Positions 33,459 through 43,025 are shown, counted from the stretch's first letter. The stretch is DNA of 64,000 nt from Pseudomonadota bacterium (GCA_023433705.1 JAEYUC010000048.1:1-64000), one strand, 5' to 3'. Numbers and translations are program-made. Notes: generated by a model from the letters alone, not told the origin.

Positions 33459-36386
33459 GTGACGCCGGAACTCGCGACTTTCTGTGAGCAGCAACTGACA
33501 CGCCTGCGCGAGTCGGGAGGCTTCGTGCCGTTCGAAGGGGCGAATGCCGCGGTGCGCGAGGCTTTGCCGCGCGTACTCGTTGCTAGCGACTTCGTGGCCT
33601 CGAGCCTGCAACGCGATGTTTTGCTGGGAAACTGGCTCGTGGGAGACGCGGCGCTGGATCGGCCACTCGCGCCCGGCGAGATGGAAGCGCGGCTCGCGGC
33701 GGTCGTGAGCGCGGAGGCGGATCTCGCCGACTTCATGGCCGCGCTGCGGCGCCAACGCACGCGCGAGATGGTGCGCATCGCCTGGCGGGATCTCGCGGGT
33801 CTGGCCACCGTGGCGGAGACCCTGACCGAAACCAGCGCCTTCGCGGACGCGGCGATTGCCGCGGCCGTCGATTTCGCGCATCGCGATCTGGCGCGGGCCT
33901 GGGGCGAGCCGCGCAACGAGGCGGGCGAACCGCAGTCCCTCGTGGTGCTCGGCATGGGCAAGCTCGGCGGCGGCGAGCTCAACTTCTCCTCGGACATCGA
34001 TCTCATCTTTCTCTTTCCGGACAAGGGCGCGACCGCCGGATCGCGCAGCATCGACAACGAGGATTTCTTCACGCGGCTCGGCCGTCTCGTCATCCGCATC
34101 CTCGGCGAGCGCACGGCGGAGGGCATCGTGTTTCGCGTCGACATGCGGCTGCGGCCCTTCGGCGACAGCGGGCCGCTCGCGGTGAGCGCCATTTTCCTCG
34201 ACAACTATCTACAGACGCATGGCCGCGACTGGGAGCGTTACGCCTGGATCAAGGCGCGCGCGCTGACCGGCACCGCCGCGTACAAGTCGATCCACGCCGA
34301 GAGCGTGCGGCCGTTCGTCTATCGCCGTTACCTCGACTTCGGCGTCTTCGAAAGCCTGCGCGAGATGAAGGCGCTGATCGAAAAGGAAGTCGCGCGCCGC
34401 GATCTCGCCGAACACGTCAAGCTGGGCCCCGGCGGCATCCGCGAGATCGAATTCATCGTGCAGGCCTTCCAGCTCATCCGCGGCGGACAGGACCGCCGGC
34501 TGCAGACACCGTCGCTGCTGACCGCGCTGCCGCAGCTCGCCGGCGGCAAACTGCTGCCGGGCCGGGTGGCGCAGGAGCTCGAGGAAGCCTATCTATTCCT
34601 GCGCCGGCTCGAGAACCGGCTGCAGATGATCGCGGACCAACAGACGCACACGTTGCCGGAAGACGCGCTGACCCGCGCGCGCATCGCCGGGGCGATGAAT
34701 GCCGCCAACTGGGATGCGCTCTACGCCGAGCTCGCGCTGCATCGCGCCCGGGTCACGCGCGCGTTCCAGGAAGTCGTGTTCGCGCGCAACGAGGCGGCCT
34801 CCGCCGAAGTCCCCGGCGTCGGCGGCATCATCGAGGTCTGGGTGCGCGGCGCCGACGAGCCGCAGTTCGCGGCGGCGCTTGCGGCGCGCGGCTTTCGCGA
34901 TGCCGACGCGGCGGCGACCCAGCTCGTCGAGTTCCGCAACGGCGGCGCGGTGCGCCGGCTCGACGCGCCGGGCCGCGCCAGGCTCGATGCCCTGATCCCG
35001 CGCCTGCTGGCGCTCATCGCGGACGTTCCGCCGGGCGCGCCTTCCTCGCAGGCCGACGTCCTGCGACGCGTGTTGCGCGTGCTCGAGGCGATCGGATCGC
35101 GGTCCGCGTATTTCGCGCTGCTCAACGAACACCCGACGGTCCGCCGCAAGCTGGTCGATGTCGCGAAGATAGGCGAGTTCCTGCCCGCGCAGATCGCCTC
35201 GCACCCGCTGCTGCTCGACGAGCTGCTCGACGACACCGCCGGTTCGTTGCCTCCCTCGCGCGCGGTGCTGGAGGCGGAAGCCGCTTCGCGCCTCGCGAAC
35301 TTCGAAGACGAGGAGCCCGAGCGCCAGGTGGAAGTGCTGCGCCAGTTCCAGCGCGCCGCGATCTTCCGCGTCGCCATGGCGGACCTGACGGGGCGCATTC
35401 CGCTCATGCGCGTCAGCGACTACCTCACGGAAATCGCCGAGATCATCGTCGAGCACGCGATGCAGCTCGCGTGGAAGCAGATGACAGCGCAGTTCGGCGT
35501 GCCTCACTATCGTTCGAAGGAAGGCGGCGCTGACGGCGCGGACCAAGTCGTCAGGATCTGCGCGGTGGGTTACGGGAAGCTGGGCGGTTACGAGCTCGGA
35601 TACGCATCCGACCTCGATCTCGTGTTCCTGCACGACTCGGGCACCGAAGGCGCGGAAACGGACGCGGCGAAGCCGGTCGACAACCAGGTGTTCTTCATCC
35701 GTTTCGCGCAACGCGTGATCCACCTGCTCACGATGCATTCGACCGCGGGCCGTCTCTACGAAGTGGACGTGCGGCTGCGCCCTTCCGGCAAGGGCGGCAT
35801 GTTGATCACGCGTATCGGTGCGTTCATCGAGTACCAGGAGAAAGAGGCCTGGACCTGGGAGCACCAGGCACTGCTGCACGCGCGCGCGGTGGCGGGCGAT
35901 CGCGGATTCCGCGAGGAGTTCGAGCGCGTGCGCATCGACCTGCTGATGCGCTGCGTGCGGCGGGATACGCTGCGCGACGAGGTGCGCAAGATGCGCGAAC
36001 GCATGCGGCGCGAGCTGTCGCGGGCGCGGCCCGGGTCGGACCTTTTCGACATCAAGCAGGACCCCGGCGGCACGGCCGACATCGAGTTTCTCGCGCAGTA
36101 CTGGGCGCTTCTGCACGCGAAGACCCATCCACCCGTGGCCATGTTCGCCGACACCATCCGGCAGCTCGAATCCGTGGCGTCCGCCGACCTCGTGCCCCAG
36201 TCGACGGTGGACGTCCTGGTGAACGCCTACCGGGCGTACCGCGAACGTTCGCACCACCTTTCGCTGGAAGGGGTGAACCCGGTCGTGCCGGCGGCGGATT
36301 TCGCCGAGACCCGCGCCGCCGTCACGGCCATCTGGGACGCGACGATGGGCGCCGAGACCGCGGTCCAGCAGGGCAAGGATGGGTGA
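33459..36386 (+). CDS. glnE: Bifunctional glutamine synthetase adenylyltransferase/deadenylylase
   Basis: A 975-residue protein, near the usual length of GlnE. It has two nucleotidyltransferase domains: the N-terminal one contains GMGKLGGGELNFSSDIDL and the C-terminal one GYGKLGGYELGYASDLDL, separated by a long helical part. One domain removes AMP from and the other adds AMP to glutamine synthetase in response to PII and glutamine. GTG at 33459 is the start; its immediate upstream sequence is a -10-like box rather than a Shine-Dalgarno. A zf-CHCC gene follows after 34 nt. Confidence 0.97.
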   Translation: MTPELATFCEQQLTRLRESGGFVPFEGANAAVREALPRVLVASDFVASSLQRDVLLGNWLVGDAALDRPLAPGEMEARLAAVVSAEADLADFMAALRRQRTREMVRIAWRDLAGLATVAETLTETSAFADAAIAAAVDFAHRDLARAWGEPRNEAGEPQSLVVLGMGKLGGGELNFSSDIDLIFLFPDKGATAGSRSIDNEDFFTRLGRLVIRILGERTAEGIVFRVDMRLRPFGDSGPLAVSAIFLDNYLQTHGRDWERYAWIKARALTGTAAYKSIHAESVRPFVYRRYLDFGVFESLREMKALIEKEVARRDLAEHVKLGPGGIREIEFIVQAFQLIRGGQDRRLQTPSLLTALPQLAGGKLLPGRVAQELEEAYLFLRRLENRLQMIADQQTHTLPEDALTRARIAGAMNAANWDALYAELALHRARVTRAFQEVVFARNEAASAEVPGVGGIIEVWVRGADEPQFAAALAARGFRDADAAATQLVEFRNGGAVRRLDAPGRARLDALIPRLLALIADVPPGAPSSQADVLRRVLRVLEAIGSRSAYFALLNEHPTVRRKLVDVAKIGEFLPAQIASHPLLLDELLDDTAGSLPPSRAVLEAEAASRLANFEDEEPERQVEVLRQFQRAAIFRVAMADLTGRIPLMRVSDYLTEIAEIIVEHAMQLAWKQMTAQFGVPHYRSKEGGADGADQVVRICAVGYGKLGGYELGYASDLDLVFLHDSGTEGAETDAAKPVDNQVFFIRFAQRVIHLLTMHSTAGRLYEVDVRLRPSGKGGMLITRIGAFIEYQEKEAWTWEHQALLHARAVAGDRGFREEFERVRIDLLMRCVRRDTLRDEVRKMRERMRRELSRARPGSDLFDIKQDPGGTADIEFLAQYWALLHAKTHPPVAMFADTIRQLESVASADLVPQSTVDVLVNAYRAYRERSHHLSLEGVNPVVPAADFAETRAAVTAIWDATMGAETAVQQGKDG

Positions 36387-36406
36387 ACGCGCCCCGTCGG
36401 CCCCCG

Positions 36407-36412
36407 TATAAT
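36407..36412 (+). promoter_or_regulatory. Consensus -10 box TATAAT before the zf-CHCC gene
   Basis: A perfect TATAAT ends 8 nt before the ATG at 36421. No Shine-Dalgarno fits, so the gene is probably expressed from its own leaderless promoter although it is close behind glnE. Confidence 0.5.
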
Positions 36413-36420
36413 CCGCGCCC

Positions 36421-36621
36421 ATGCAAGCTCAAGCCACCAAGCCCCTGATCCAGCCGAACGCCCAGAACCAGTACAAGGTCGACGCGAGCGATCTGCCGCT
36501 GTCCTGTCCGATGCCGCAGATGTACCTGTGGAATTCGCATCCGCGGGTCTATCTACCGATCGAGCAGACAGGGTGGGCGAAGTGCCCCTACTGCGCCGCC
36601 GAATATGTTCTTCAGCGCTGA
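36421..36621 (+). CDS. zf-CHCC zinc-finger domain protein
   Basis: A 66-residue protein with the PF10276 pattern: LSCPMP, an internal His at NSHPRVYLPI and CPYC as the zinc ligands. It is the bacterial relative of the mitochondrial complex I subunit NDUFS6. Its function in bacteria is not established. It is short but compact and has normal codon use. Confidence 0.85.
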   Translation: MQAQATKPLIQPNAQNQYKVDASDLPLSCPMPQMYLWNSHPRVYLPIEQTGWAKCPYCAAEYVLQR

Positions 36622-36651
36622 CTATTTTCAGGGGCTCACGCCCCGATTCTC

Positions 36652-36672
36652 ACGCCCCCGAAGCGGGGGCGT
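36652..36672. terminator. Bidirectional terminator hairpin
   Basis: ACGCCCCCG (36652-36660) pairs with CGGGGGCGT (36664-36672) around a three-base loop, followed by TAAATTTAAA. A weaker GGGGC/GCCCC hairpin at 36631-36644 precedes it. It lies between the convergent zf-CHCC and M24 genes. Confidence 0.65.
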
Positions 36673-36680
36673 CCGTAAAT

Positions 36681-37931
36681 TTAAATCGGGTCGTCCAGGG
36701 ACTTGGCCGGCGGCGTGAACCACACCGGCTTCTCGGAACCCATGTGGAAGCAGTCTTCGAGCCGGATCCCGAACTTGCCGGGTAGATAGATTCCGGGCTC
36801 GTTGCTGAAACACATGCCGGGAGCGAGCGGGGTCGACTCGCCGTGCACCAGGTTCACGGGTTCGTGGCCGTCGAGGCCGATGCCGTGGCCGGTGCGGTGC
36901 GAGAGGCCGGGCAGTTCGTAGCCCGGGCCGTATCCCCACTTCTCGTAGCGCGCACGCACGGCGTCGTCTACCGCCCCGGCGGGCACGCCCACGCGCGCCG
37001 TCTCGATGGCGATCTGCTGACCCTCGCGCATCTGTTGCCAGATCCTGCGTTGCTCGGCGGTGGACTCGCCGAAGACGAAAGTGCGCGAGATGTCGGACTG
37101 GTAGCCCTCGACGTTGCACCCGCAGTCCATGAGCACGACTTCGCCGTCGCGCACGGCCTGAGGTTTGCCGGAGCCGTGTGGATAGGCGCTGGCCTCGCCG
37201 AGCAGGACGAGCGCGAATTCGTGGCGCGCGCCGAGCGCCTCGTGCGCGGACTTCATCAACGCGCCGATGTCCGCGGGTTTCATGCCGCGCTCGACCCGCG
37301 GCCAGGTGTGACGGTACGCGGCGAGCGTGATGTCGTTCGCCTTCTGCATGAGCGCGAGCTCTGCCGGCGACTTCACCATCCGGCAGCCGCGCACCACGCC
37401 GGCGCCGGCCATGATCTGCACGTCGGGCATCGCGCGCATGAGGCCGTCGATCGCGAAGTAACGCACGGTCTCCTCGATGCCCACCGGGTCCTTCACCTTG
37501 CGGTCGCGCAGGATGCCGGCGACGACCGCGAGCGGATCCTCGTGTTCGTTCCACACGCGCACTTCGGCCGGGATGTTCAGGCTTTCGCGAACCGAGGGTT
37601 CCTCGAAATGCGGCGTCACGAGCGCCGGTTCGCCTTCGCGCGGCAGCACGGCCGCGGTCAGCCGCTCGCTGCGCCACCAGCGCACGCCCGTGAAATAGAC
37701 GAGCGAGGCGCCGGGTTCGATCAGCAACGCGCCGATTCCCTGCTGCGCCATCAGGCGCTGTGCCTTCGCGATGCGCGCGAGATACTCCTCGCGCGCGATC
37801 GGCACGATGCCGCCCGTCATCGGCTGGAGACTCCCGGCCGCTTCGGCCGCGAATAGTCGGGCGGGTTTCAGCGCCGCCGCGGTCGCCGCGGCTACGCCCA
37901 GGTTCAACAACCCGCGTCGGGTGGTCTGCAT
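36681..37931 (-). CDS. M24-family Xaa-Pro peptidase, exported
   Basis: A 416-residue protein with a twin-arginine-like N-terminus (MQTTRRGLLNLG). The metal ligands of the pita-bread fold are in MDCGCNVEGYQSDISR (Asp pair), GHGIGLDGHE (His) and FSNEPGIY (Glu). The M24 family includes aminopeptidase P and prolidases. The Tat-like signal suggests an exported enzyme. It lies 2 nt downstream of the DUF6165 gene. Confidence 0.88.
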   Translation of the reverse strand: MQTTRRGLLNLGVAAATAAALKPARLFAAEAAGSLQPMTGGIVPIAREEYLARIAKAQRLMAQQGIGALLIEPGASLVYFTGVRWWRSERLTAAVLPREGEPALVTPHFEEPSVRESLNIPAEVRVWNEHEDPLAVVAGILRDRKVKDPVGIEETVRYFAIDGLMRAMPDVQIMAGAGVVRGCRMVKSPAELALMQKANDITLAAYRHTWPRVERGMKPADIGALMKSAHEALGARHEFALVLLGEASAYPHGSGKPQAVRDGEVVLMDCGCNVEGYQSDISRTFVFGESTAEQRRIWQQMREGQQIAIETARVGVPAGAVDDAVRARYEKWGYGPGYELPGLSHRTGHGIGLDGHEPVNLVHGESTPLAPGMCFSNEPGIYLPGKFGIRLEDCFHMGSEKPVWFTPPAKSLDDPI

Positions 37932-37933
37932 TT

Positions 37934-38326
37934 CTACTTGTACGGCGTGTACGATTTTTCTTCGACGATGTTCGAGCCGAGCGCGACGTTGATCCGCTTC
38001 TTGATCGCCGCGCGTTCGTCGTTCGTGATGTAGACCGCGCGCGCGAGCTCGATGAATTTCTCGCCGAATCGTCCGGCGCGCTCCTCGTCGCGGATGTCGT
38101 CTTCGATCACCCACAGCGCCTCGTTCACGCGCGTGAGATTCGCTTCTTCGTCGCCGATGTTGCCGGCGGCCGCGCCTGAGTCGCGCCAGGTCTTCTCGAG
38201 CAGTTCGAGTTCGTGTTTGACGTTCGCGACCTTGGCCGCATCGCTCATGCGCGCCGCCTTGATGCGCAGGATGGTGATCTTGTCGAGCAGCTCGCCCGGG
38301 CTGATGGGAACCAGTATGTCTTTCAT
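37934..38326 (-). CDS. DUF6165 protein
   Basis: A 130-residue soluble, helical protein beginning KDILVPISPGELLDKITIL, the characteristic N-terminus of DUF6165. The family has no assigned activity and often lies near LPS glycosyltransferases. Here it sits 10 nt from the GT9 heptosyltransferase-like gene upstream. The ATG at 38326 starts the conserved domain. Confidence 0.85.
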   Translation of the reverse strand: MKDILVPISPGELLDKITILRIKAARMSDAAKVANVKHELELLEKTWRDSGAAAGNIGDEEANLTRVNEALWVIEDDIRDEERAGRFGEKFIELARAVYITNDERAAIKKRINVALGSNIVEEKSYTPYK

Positions 38327-38336
38327 AAAGATGTTT

Positions 38337-39419
38337 TCACGCCAGTCGCGCGGAGGGGCTCAAGGCTAACAGCTCGTCGAGTTTCGCGTTGACGGCATTC
38401 ACCTCGATGAGCTCCATGACTCCGGGACGTTCGATCTTCGTGGTCCAGGGAATGTCCGCAGGGTTCTTGCCGAGGAATTTGTGCGCCGCGGCTTCGTACG
38501 CATCCACGCACCAGCGCCGCGACAGGTAGGGCCCGCTGCGCGCGGGATTCGTGGCCGCGTACAAACCGATGACGGGAAGGTTGACCATCGTCGCCATGTG
38601 CGCCGGACCCGAATCGGGCGTGACGAGGACGGTCGAGCGCGCGAGCAAGGCGAGTAGCTGCGGCAGGGTGTCCTTGCCGACCTGGTCGATGACCGGCACG
38701 TGCAGATGGCGCGAGATCGCCTGCGCCATCTCCCGTTCCACGCCGCTGGGTCCGCCGCTCAGGATGACGCGCATGCCGTGCCGTCTCACGGCGTGTTCCG
38801 CCACGGCGGCGTAACGCTCGGGCAGCCAGTTGCGGGCGCGGTGACTCGAGCAGGCGCTGATCACCATCGTCGGCTGCGAATCCGGAACCAGGTGCGCGGC
38901 ATAGTCGAGCGCGTCGCGGGTGAGCGGGACGTCCCAACGCTGCGGCTGGCGCGGAATCCCGAGCGCGTCCGCGAAACCCTGGAAGCTGTCGAGCACGTGT
39001 TCGCGGGCGCGCGGCGCGATGCGCGCATTCGTGAACAGCCATTGCAGCTCGCGCGCGCGCGGCCGGTCGAAGCCCAGCTTCACCCTGGCGGGCATACACG
39101 CGGCGGCCGCGCTGGCGCGCAGCGACAACTGCAGATGCAACAGCAGATCGAAGGCGCCGCGCCGTTGCATCTCGGTCCGCAGCCGGCCGTATGCCGCGAG
39201 GCCAGCGCCCTTGTCCACGGTGATAAGCTCCACATCCGGAATGAGTCCCATCAGTTTCGCTTCCAGCTTGCCGATCACCCACGTGAAGCGCGTGCGCGGC
39301 CACGCCGCCTGTAAGCGGCGCAGCAGTGGCACCACGTGGCAGGTGTCGCCGATCGCGGAGAGTCGCAACAAACAAGCTTTGTCCGGCGGCTTCGCCGGCG
39401 AAAAGGATTCGGCCCGCAC
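38337..39419 (-). CDS. GT9 (heptosyltransferase-like) LPS glycosyltransferase
   Basis: A 360-residue GT-B enzyme of family 9. The N-terminus has LLRLSAIGDTCHVVPLL, and the C-terminal donor pocket is LVTPDSGPAHMATMVNLPVIGLYAATNP in two parts. GT9 enzymes add heptose or related sugars to the LPS inner core. The start is GTG at 39419, 26 nt from the divergent kdkA start at 39446. The neighbouring kdkA and waaA support a core-oligosaccharide role. Confidence 0.9.
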   Translation of the reverse strand: MRAESFSPAKPPDKACLLRLSAIGDTCHVVPLLRRLQAAWPRTRFTWVIGKLEAKLMGLIPDVELITVDKGAGLAAYGRLRTEMQRRGAFDLLLHLQLSLRASAAAACMPARVKLGFDRPRARELQWLFTNARIAPRAREHVLDSFQGFADALGIPRQPQRWDVPLTRDALDYAAHLVPDSQPTMVISACSSHRARNWLPERYAAVAEHAVRRHGMRVILSGGPSGVEREMAQAISRHLHVPVIDQVGKDTLPQLLALLARSTVLVTPDSGPAHMATMVNLPVIGLYAATNPARSGPYLSRRWCVDAYEAAAHKFLGKNPADIPWTTKIERPGVMELIEVNAVNAKLDELLALSPSARLA

Positions 39420-39445
39420 TCTCGCTCTTCCGTGGATTTGAAAGA

Positions 39446-40207
39446 ATGAAGCGTCACTGGCCCGTCGGAGCGGAAGTCAGCGAAGCCGTCATCGATGGCG
39501 GCCGGATGCTATACGACACCTCCCGGACGAGCAATTTCTCGCCGGAGTTCTTCGACCCGGAGTACTGGCGCAAGCACGACGCCATCGAGGGGTCGGCGCG
39601 CGGCCGCGGAACGACCTGGTTCATCCGCGCCGGCGACGCGGGTTTCGTATTGCGGCATTACCGGCGCGGCGGACTCGTGGCGAAGATATCGAAGGATCGC
39701 TACTGGTTCCGCGGCGAGATGGAGACGCGCTCCTTCACGGAGTGGTTCCTGACTTACCACCTGCACCGGGCGGGGTTGCCGGTCCCGGCGCCCATCGCCG
39801 CGCGGTTTCGCCGTGACGGAATGTTCTACACCGCCGACCTCATCACGCAGCGTATCGAGAACAGCGAGTCGCTCGCGGCGCGACTGCTCCAGGGTCCGTT
39901 GTCGCTCACGCAGTGGGTGGCGATCGGCCGCTGCATCCGGCGCTTTCATGACGCGGGCGTCTATCACGCGGATCTCAACGCGCACAACATCCTGCTCGCG
40001 CCCGATTCGGTGTACATCATCGACTTCGATCGCGGCACGCTGCGCAAGCGCGGCTGGTGGGCGGACACCACGCTCGTGCGCCTGTACCGCTCTCTCGAAA
40101 AGGTGACATTGCTCGCCGCGCCCGAAAGTTTCACGGACCAGGACTGGCACACGCTGCTCGCGGGATACCGCGAGTCCGCGGGGCTGCCGCAAGCATCGCT
40201 CGCGTAG
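39446..40207 (+). CDS. kdkA: Kdo kinase (3-deoxy-manno-octulosonate kinase)
   Basis: A 253-residue kinase-like protein. It shows the KdkA/WaaP-type catalytic loop HADLNAHNILL and the metal-binding IIDFDRG. The family phosphorylates the O-4 position of Kdo in lipid A-Kdo in organisms with a single Kdo. waaA starts 11 nt after its stop. I place the start at 39446, before MKRHWPVG. Confidence 0.9.
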   Translation: MKRHWPVGAEVSEAVIDGGRMLYDTSRTSNFSPEFFDPEYWRKHDAIEGSARGRGTTWFIRAGDAGFVLRHYRRGGLVAKISKDRYWFRGEMETRSFTEWFLTYHLHRAGLPVPAPIAARFRRDGMFYTADLITQRIENSESLAARLLQGPLSLTQWVAIGRCIRRFHDAGVYHADLNAHNILLAPDSVYIIDFDRGTLRKRGWWADTTLVRLYRSLEKVTLLAAPESFTDQDWHTLLAGYRESAGLPQASLA

Positions 40208-40218
40208 GCGACGGCCGC

Positions 40219-41478
40219 TTGCGCTTTCTCTACATCGTCATCGCCTACCTGATCTCGCCGATCGTGATCGGCGCGCTCGCCGTGCGCGGCTTTCGCGAGC
40301 GCAGCCAATGGCAGGGATTTTCCGGCCGATTCGGCTTCGGGCGGGCCATCGACGGACGCAGTATCTGGGTCCACGCGGTCTCGGTCGGAGAAGTGCAGGC
40401 CGCGGTCCCGCTCGTCGAGGCGCTGCTCAGGAGGTTTCCGCACATCCCGCTGGTGCTCACGACGGTGACGCCGACCGGCCGCGCGCGCGCGCAGGCGCTG
40501 TTCAAGCAGCGCGTCGACGTGCGCTACGTGCCCATCGACCTGCCCGGGTCCGTGCGGCGTTTTTTCCAGCGCGTTAAGCCGCAACTCGCCGTGATCCTCG
40601 AAACGGAGATCTGGCCCAACCTGTATCACCGCTGTGGCCGCCAGGGAGTGCCGCTGGTGCTCGCGAGCGCGCGCATCTCGCCGCGCTCGGTGAAGAGCTA
40701 CCGCCGCCTCGTCGGGTTGTTCCGCGAGACGCTTTCGAACGGCATCTTCATCGCCGCGCAGAGCCCTCAGGACGCCGAACGTTTCGTGTCGATCGGGGCG
40801 AACCCGGCGCTCACGCACGTGGTGGGCAACATCAAGTTCGACTTCGGCTATCCACCCGACATCGAGGCGCGGGGCCACGAACTGCGGCGCCTGCTCGGCG
40901 TACATCGTCCCGTGTGGGTCGCGGGCAGCACGCACGCGAAGGAGGAAGACGAGCTCATCGCCGCGCACGCAAAAGTACGCGAGCGGTTCTCGAACGCGCT
41001 GCTGGTGCTCGTGCCGCGGCATCCGCCGCGTTTCGCCGACGTCGCCGCGAGTCTGCGCGAGCGGGGCATCGAATTCGTCTCGCGTACCAGCGGCAATCCC
41101 GTGTCGCCGCAGACGCAGGTTTTCCTGCTCGACACGCTCGGCGAATTGCCGCCGTTCTATGCGGCGGGCGACGTGGCCTTCGTGGGCGGAAGCCTCGTGC
41201 CCATCGGCGGACACAACCTGCTCGAGCCGGCGGCGTTGGGATTGCCGATCGTCGCCGGACCGCACAATTTCAATTCCGCGGACATCGCCAAACTGCTTGC
41301 GGAGCGCGGCGCCGTTCGCCTCGTTCAGGATTCTTCGGGTCTTGCGGCCGTCGTGGGAGAGCTGCTGGCCGATCCGGCGGCACGTGCCCGGATGGGCGCG
41401 GCCGGCCGCAAGGCGGTGGACGAGAATCGCGGCGCGGTCACGCGCCTCATGAACTTCATAGAGCCGCTGCTGCCCTGA
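40219..41478 (+). CDS. waaA: Kdo transferase WaaA (KdtA)
   Basis: A 419-residue protein. An N-terminal membrane anchor (LRFLYIVIAYLISP) is followed by HAVSVGEVQAA and ETEIWPN, both WaaA signatures, and the GT-B donor motif GGSLVPIGGHNLLEP. It adds Kdo to lipid A precursor. TTG at 40219 is the only plausible initiation codon after the kdkA stop and gives the normal length. The last 18 bases form part of a hairpin. Confidence 0.93.
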   Translation: MRFLYIVIAYLISPIVIGALAVRGFRERSQWQGFSGRFGFGRAIDGRSIWVHAVSVGEVQAAVPLVEALLRRFPHIPLVLTTVTPTGRARAQALFKQRVDVRYVPIDLPGSVRRFFQRVKPQLAVILETEIWPNLYHRCGRQGVPLVLASARISPRSVKSYRRLVGLFRETLSNGIFIAAQSPQDAERFVSIGANPALTHVVGNIKFDFGYPPDIEARGHELRRLLGVHRPVWVAGSTHAKEEDELIAAHAKVRERFSNALLVLVPRHPPRFADVAASLRERGIEFVSRTSGNPVSPQTQVFLLDTLGELPPFYAAGDVAFVGGSLVPIGGHNLLEPAALGLPIVAGPHNFNSADIAKLLAERGAVRLVQDSSGLAAVVGELLADPAARARMGAAGRKAVDENRGAVTRLMNFIEPLLP

Positions 41479-41494
41479 CGGGCGGCAGCGGCTC
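41461..41494. terminator. Hairpin enclosing the waaA stop codon
   Basis: GAGCCGCTGCTGCC (41461-41474) pairs with GGCGGCAGCGGCTC (41481-41494) with one mismatch or wobble. The TGA stop lies in the loop. It could terminate waaA and the convergent tolC. Confidence 0.6.
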
Positions 41495-41512
41495 TCTAAC
41501 TACCAGGCTCGC

Positions 41513-42985
41513 TCAGGTCGGGGGCTGCGATTGCCCCGGCACGACCGGCGGGTTCGCCGGCGGCGGCGGATTCTCCAGCCAGGCATTGACGTCCTCGAGC
41601 GCCTTGCGGTCGAGGATGCCGGCCGCCTGCTTGAGACGCAGCACGTTGAGCACGTAGTCGTAACGGCTGCGCGAATAGGCGGTCTGCGCCTGCACGAGCT
41701 GCTGGCGTGCCGCGAGCACGTCGACGGCGGTGCGGGTGCCGACGTCGTAGCCTGCTTCCGTCGCGCGCAGCGCCGTCGCGGACGACTCGAGCGCCTGCTT
41801 GAGCGCCTGGACGCGCGAGATCTCCGAAACGACGCCCAGGTAGGCATCGCGCGCCGTGCGCTCGGTCTCGCGCGACACGCGTTCGAGACGCTGCTTGGCG
41901 GCCTGCCAGCGATAGGAAGACTGCCTCACGCGCGAGTGCGTCCCGCCGCTCGACCAGATGGGCACCGTCACCTGCAGGCTGATGGACTTGTCGGTGTCCG
42001 ATTCCTGCGAGGAGGGCGCGTTGCCGCCGGGGAAGCCGCGATCGGGAATCGGATCGAAGCTCTGCACGTCGTCGGATTCGAAATGCGACCTGCCCACGAC
42101 GAGATCGACCTGGGGCAGGTGGCCGCCGAACTGCACGCGCACGTCGTCGCGCGCGATATCAGCGCCGAGCCGGCTCGAAGTCAGCGACAGGTTCTGCTCC
42201 ATCGACGCCTCGACCCATTTCTGCGGATCGGCGGGCTCGGGAATCTGCAGCGGCATCGTCGCGCGCGGCGTCGCGAGCACGGCGTACTGCAGGTCGGTGA
42301 TCTCGCGCAGCAACTCCTGCGAGGTCGCGAGCTGGCGCTTGGACGCGATCAGGTCGGCGGCGGCGGTGTCGCGCGCGGCGCGCGCTTCCTGCACGTCGGT
42401 GATCGCGATCAGTCCGACTTCGAAACGCTTCTCCGCCTGCTCGAGCTGGCGCGAAATGGCATCGAGCGATGCCTGCTGCGCCTGCACGTTGTCCTGCGCG
42501 GCGAGCACGTCGAAGTAGCGCGCCGCGACGCGCAGCGCGAGATCCTGTTGCGCGACGCCGTAGTCCGCGTCCGCCTGCGCGACGATGCGTCCGGCCTGCT
42601 TGAGTCCGACGAGACCGCCCCAGTTGAAGATGCTCTGCGAAAGCTGAATGCCCCAGCGCGTGGTTTCAGGTTCCGACGAGCCGACCTGGCCCTGCTGCTG
42701 GATCACGACCGCGGAGGTCGGATCATCGGGGTCGACGGGAACCAGGCGGGGGAACAGGCTGTTCTGCGAGCCTTCTTCCTTGCTCTTCGTCCACTGCCCG
42801 TTGATCTGCGGCAGGTAAGCCGCCCAGGCCTGTGGGCGCGCCTCACGCGTCGCCTTGCGGGTGAATTCCGCTTCGCGGACCAGGGGATCGTTCACGACTG
42901 CCTGGTCGAAAATGGTCAGAAGGTCTTCACTGGATGCGGTGGCGGAGATGAGACATCCCATCCCCAGGGCGACTAGACGGCGCAT
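41513..42985 (-). CDS. tolC: TolC-family outer-membrane channel
   Basis: A 490-residue protein with a signal peptide (about 1-19) and two repeated coiled-coil/barrel halves typical of TolC: RPQAWAAYLPQINGQW in the first and GTRTAVDVLAARQQLVQAQ in the second. The trimer forms the outer-membrane exit for RND, MFS and type I systems. The C-terminus is Pro-rich (NPPPPANPP). The upstream region holds a tandem TATATCAC. Confidence 0.93.
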   Translation of the reverse strand: MRRLVALGMGCLISATASSEDLLTIFDQAVVNDPLVREAEFTRKATREARPQAWAAYLPQINGQWTKSKEEGSQNSLFPRLVPVDPDDPTSAVVIQQQGQVGSSEPETTRWGIQLSQSIFNWGGLVGLKQAGRIVAQADADYGVAQQDLALRVAARYFDVLAAQDNVQAQQASLDAISRQLEQAEKRFEVGLIAITDVQEARAARDTAAADLIASKRQLATSQELLREITDLQYAVLATPRATMPLQIPEPADPQKWVEASMEQNLSLTSSRLGADIARDDVRVQFGGHLPQVDLVVGRSHFESDDVQSFDPIPDRGFPGGNAPSSQESDTDKSISLQVTVPIWSSGGTHSRVRQSSYRWQAAKQRLERVSRETERTARDAYLGVVSEISRVQALKQALESSATALRATEAGYDVGTRTAVDVLAARQQLVQAQTAYSRSRYDYVLNVLRLKQAAGILDRKALEDVNAWLENPPPPANPPVVPGQSQPPT

Positions 42986-43009
42986 TAATTGGAATCCTCG
43001 TTAGTGTTG

Positions 43010-43025
43010 TATATCACTATATCAC
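43010..43025 (-). promoter_or_regulatory. Tandem TATATCAC in the tolC promoter region
   Basis: Two perfect 8-nt copies stand back to back, 25-40 nt upstream of the tolC start. The surrounding sequence is AT-rich for this genome. It may be a regulator site or contain the -10 region (TATAGT on the minus strand). Confidence 0.35.

Noticed and set aside
34593..36422. A 609-codon antisense frame
   Set aside because: It is the complement of glnE, which has two clear catalytic domains. Such long antisense frames are expected in GC-rich DNA.
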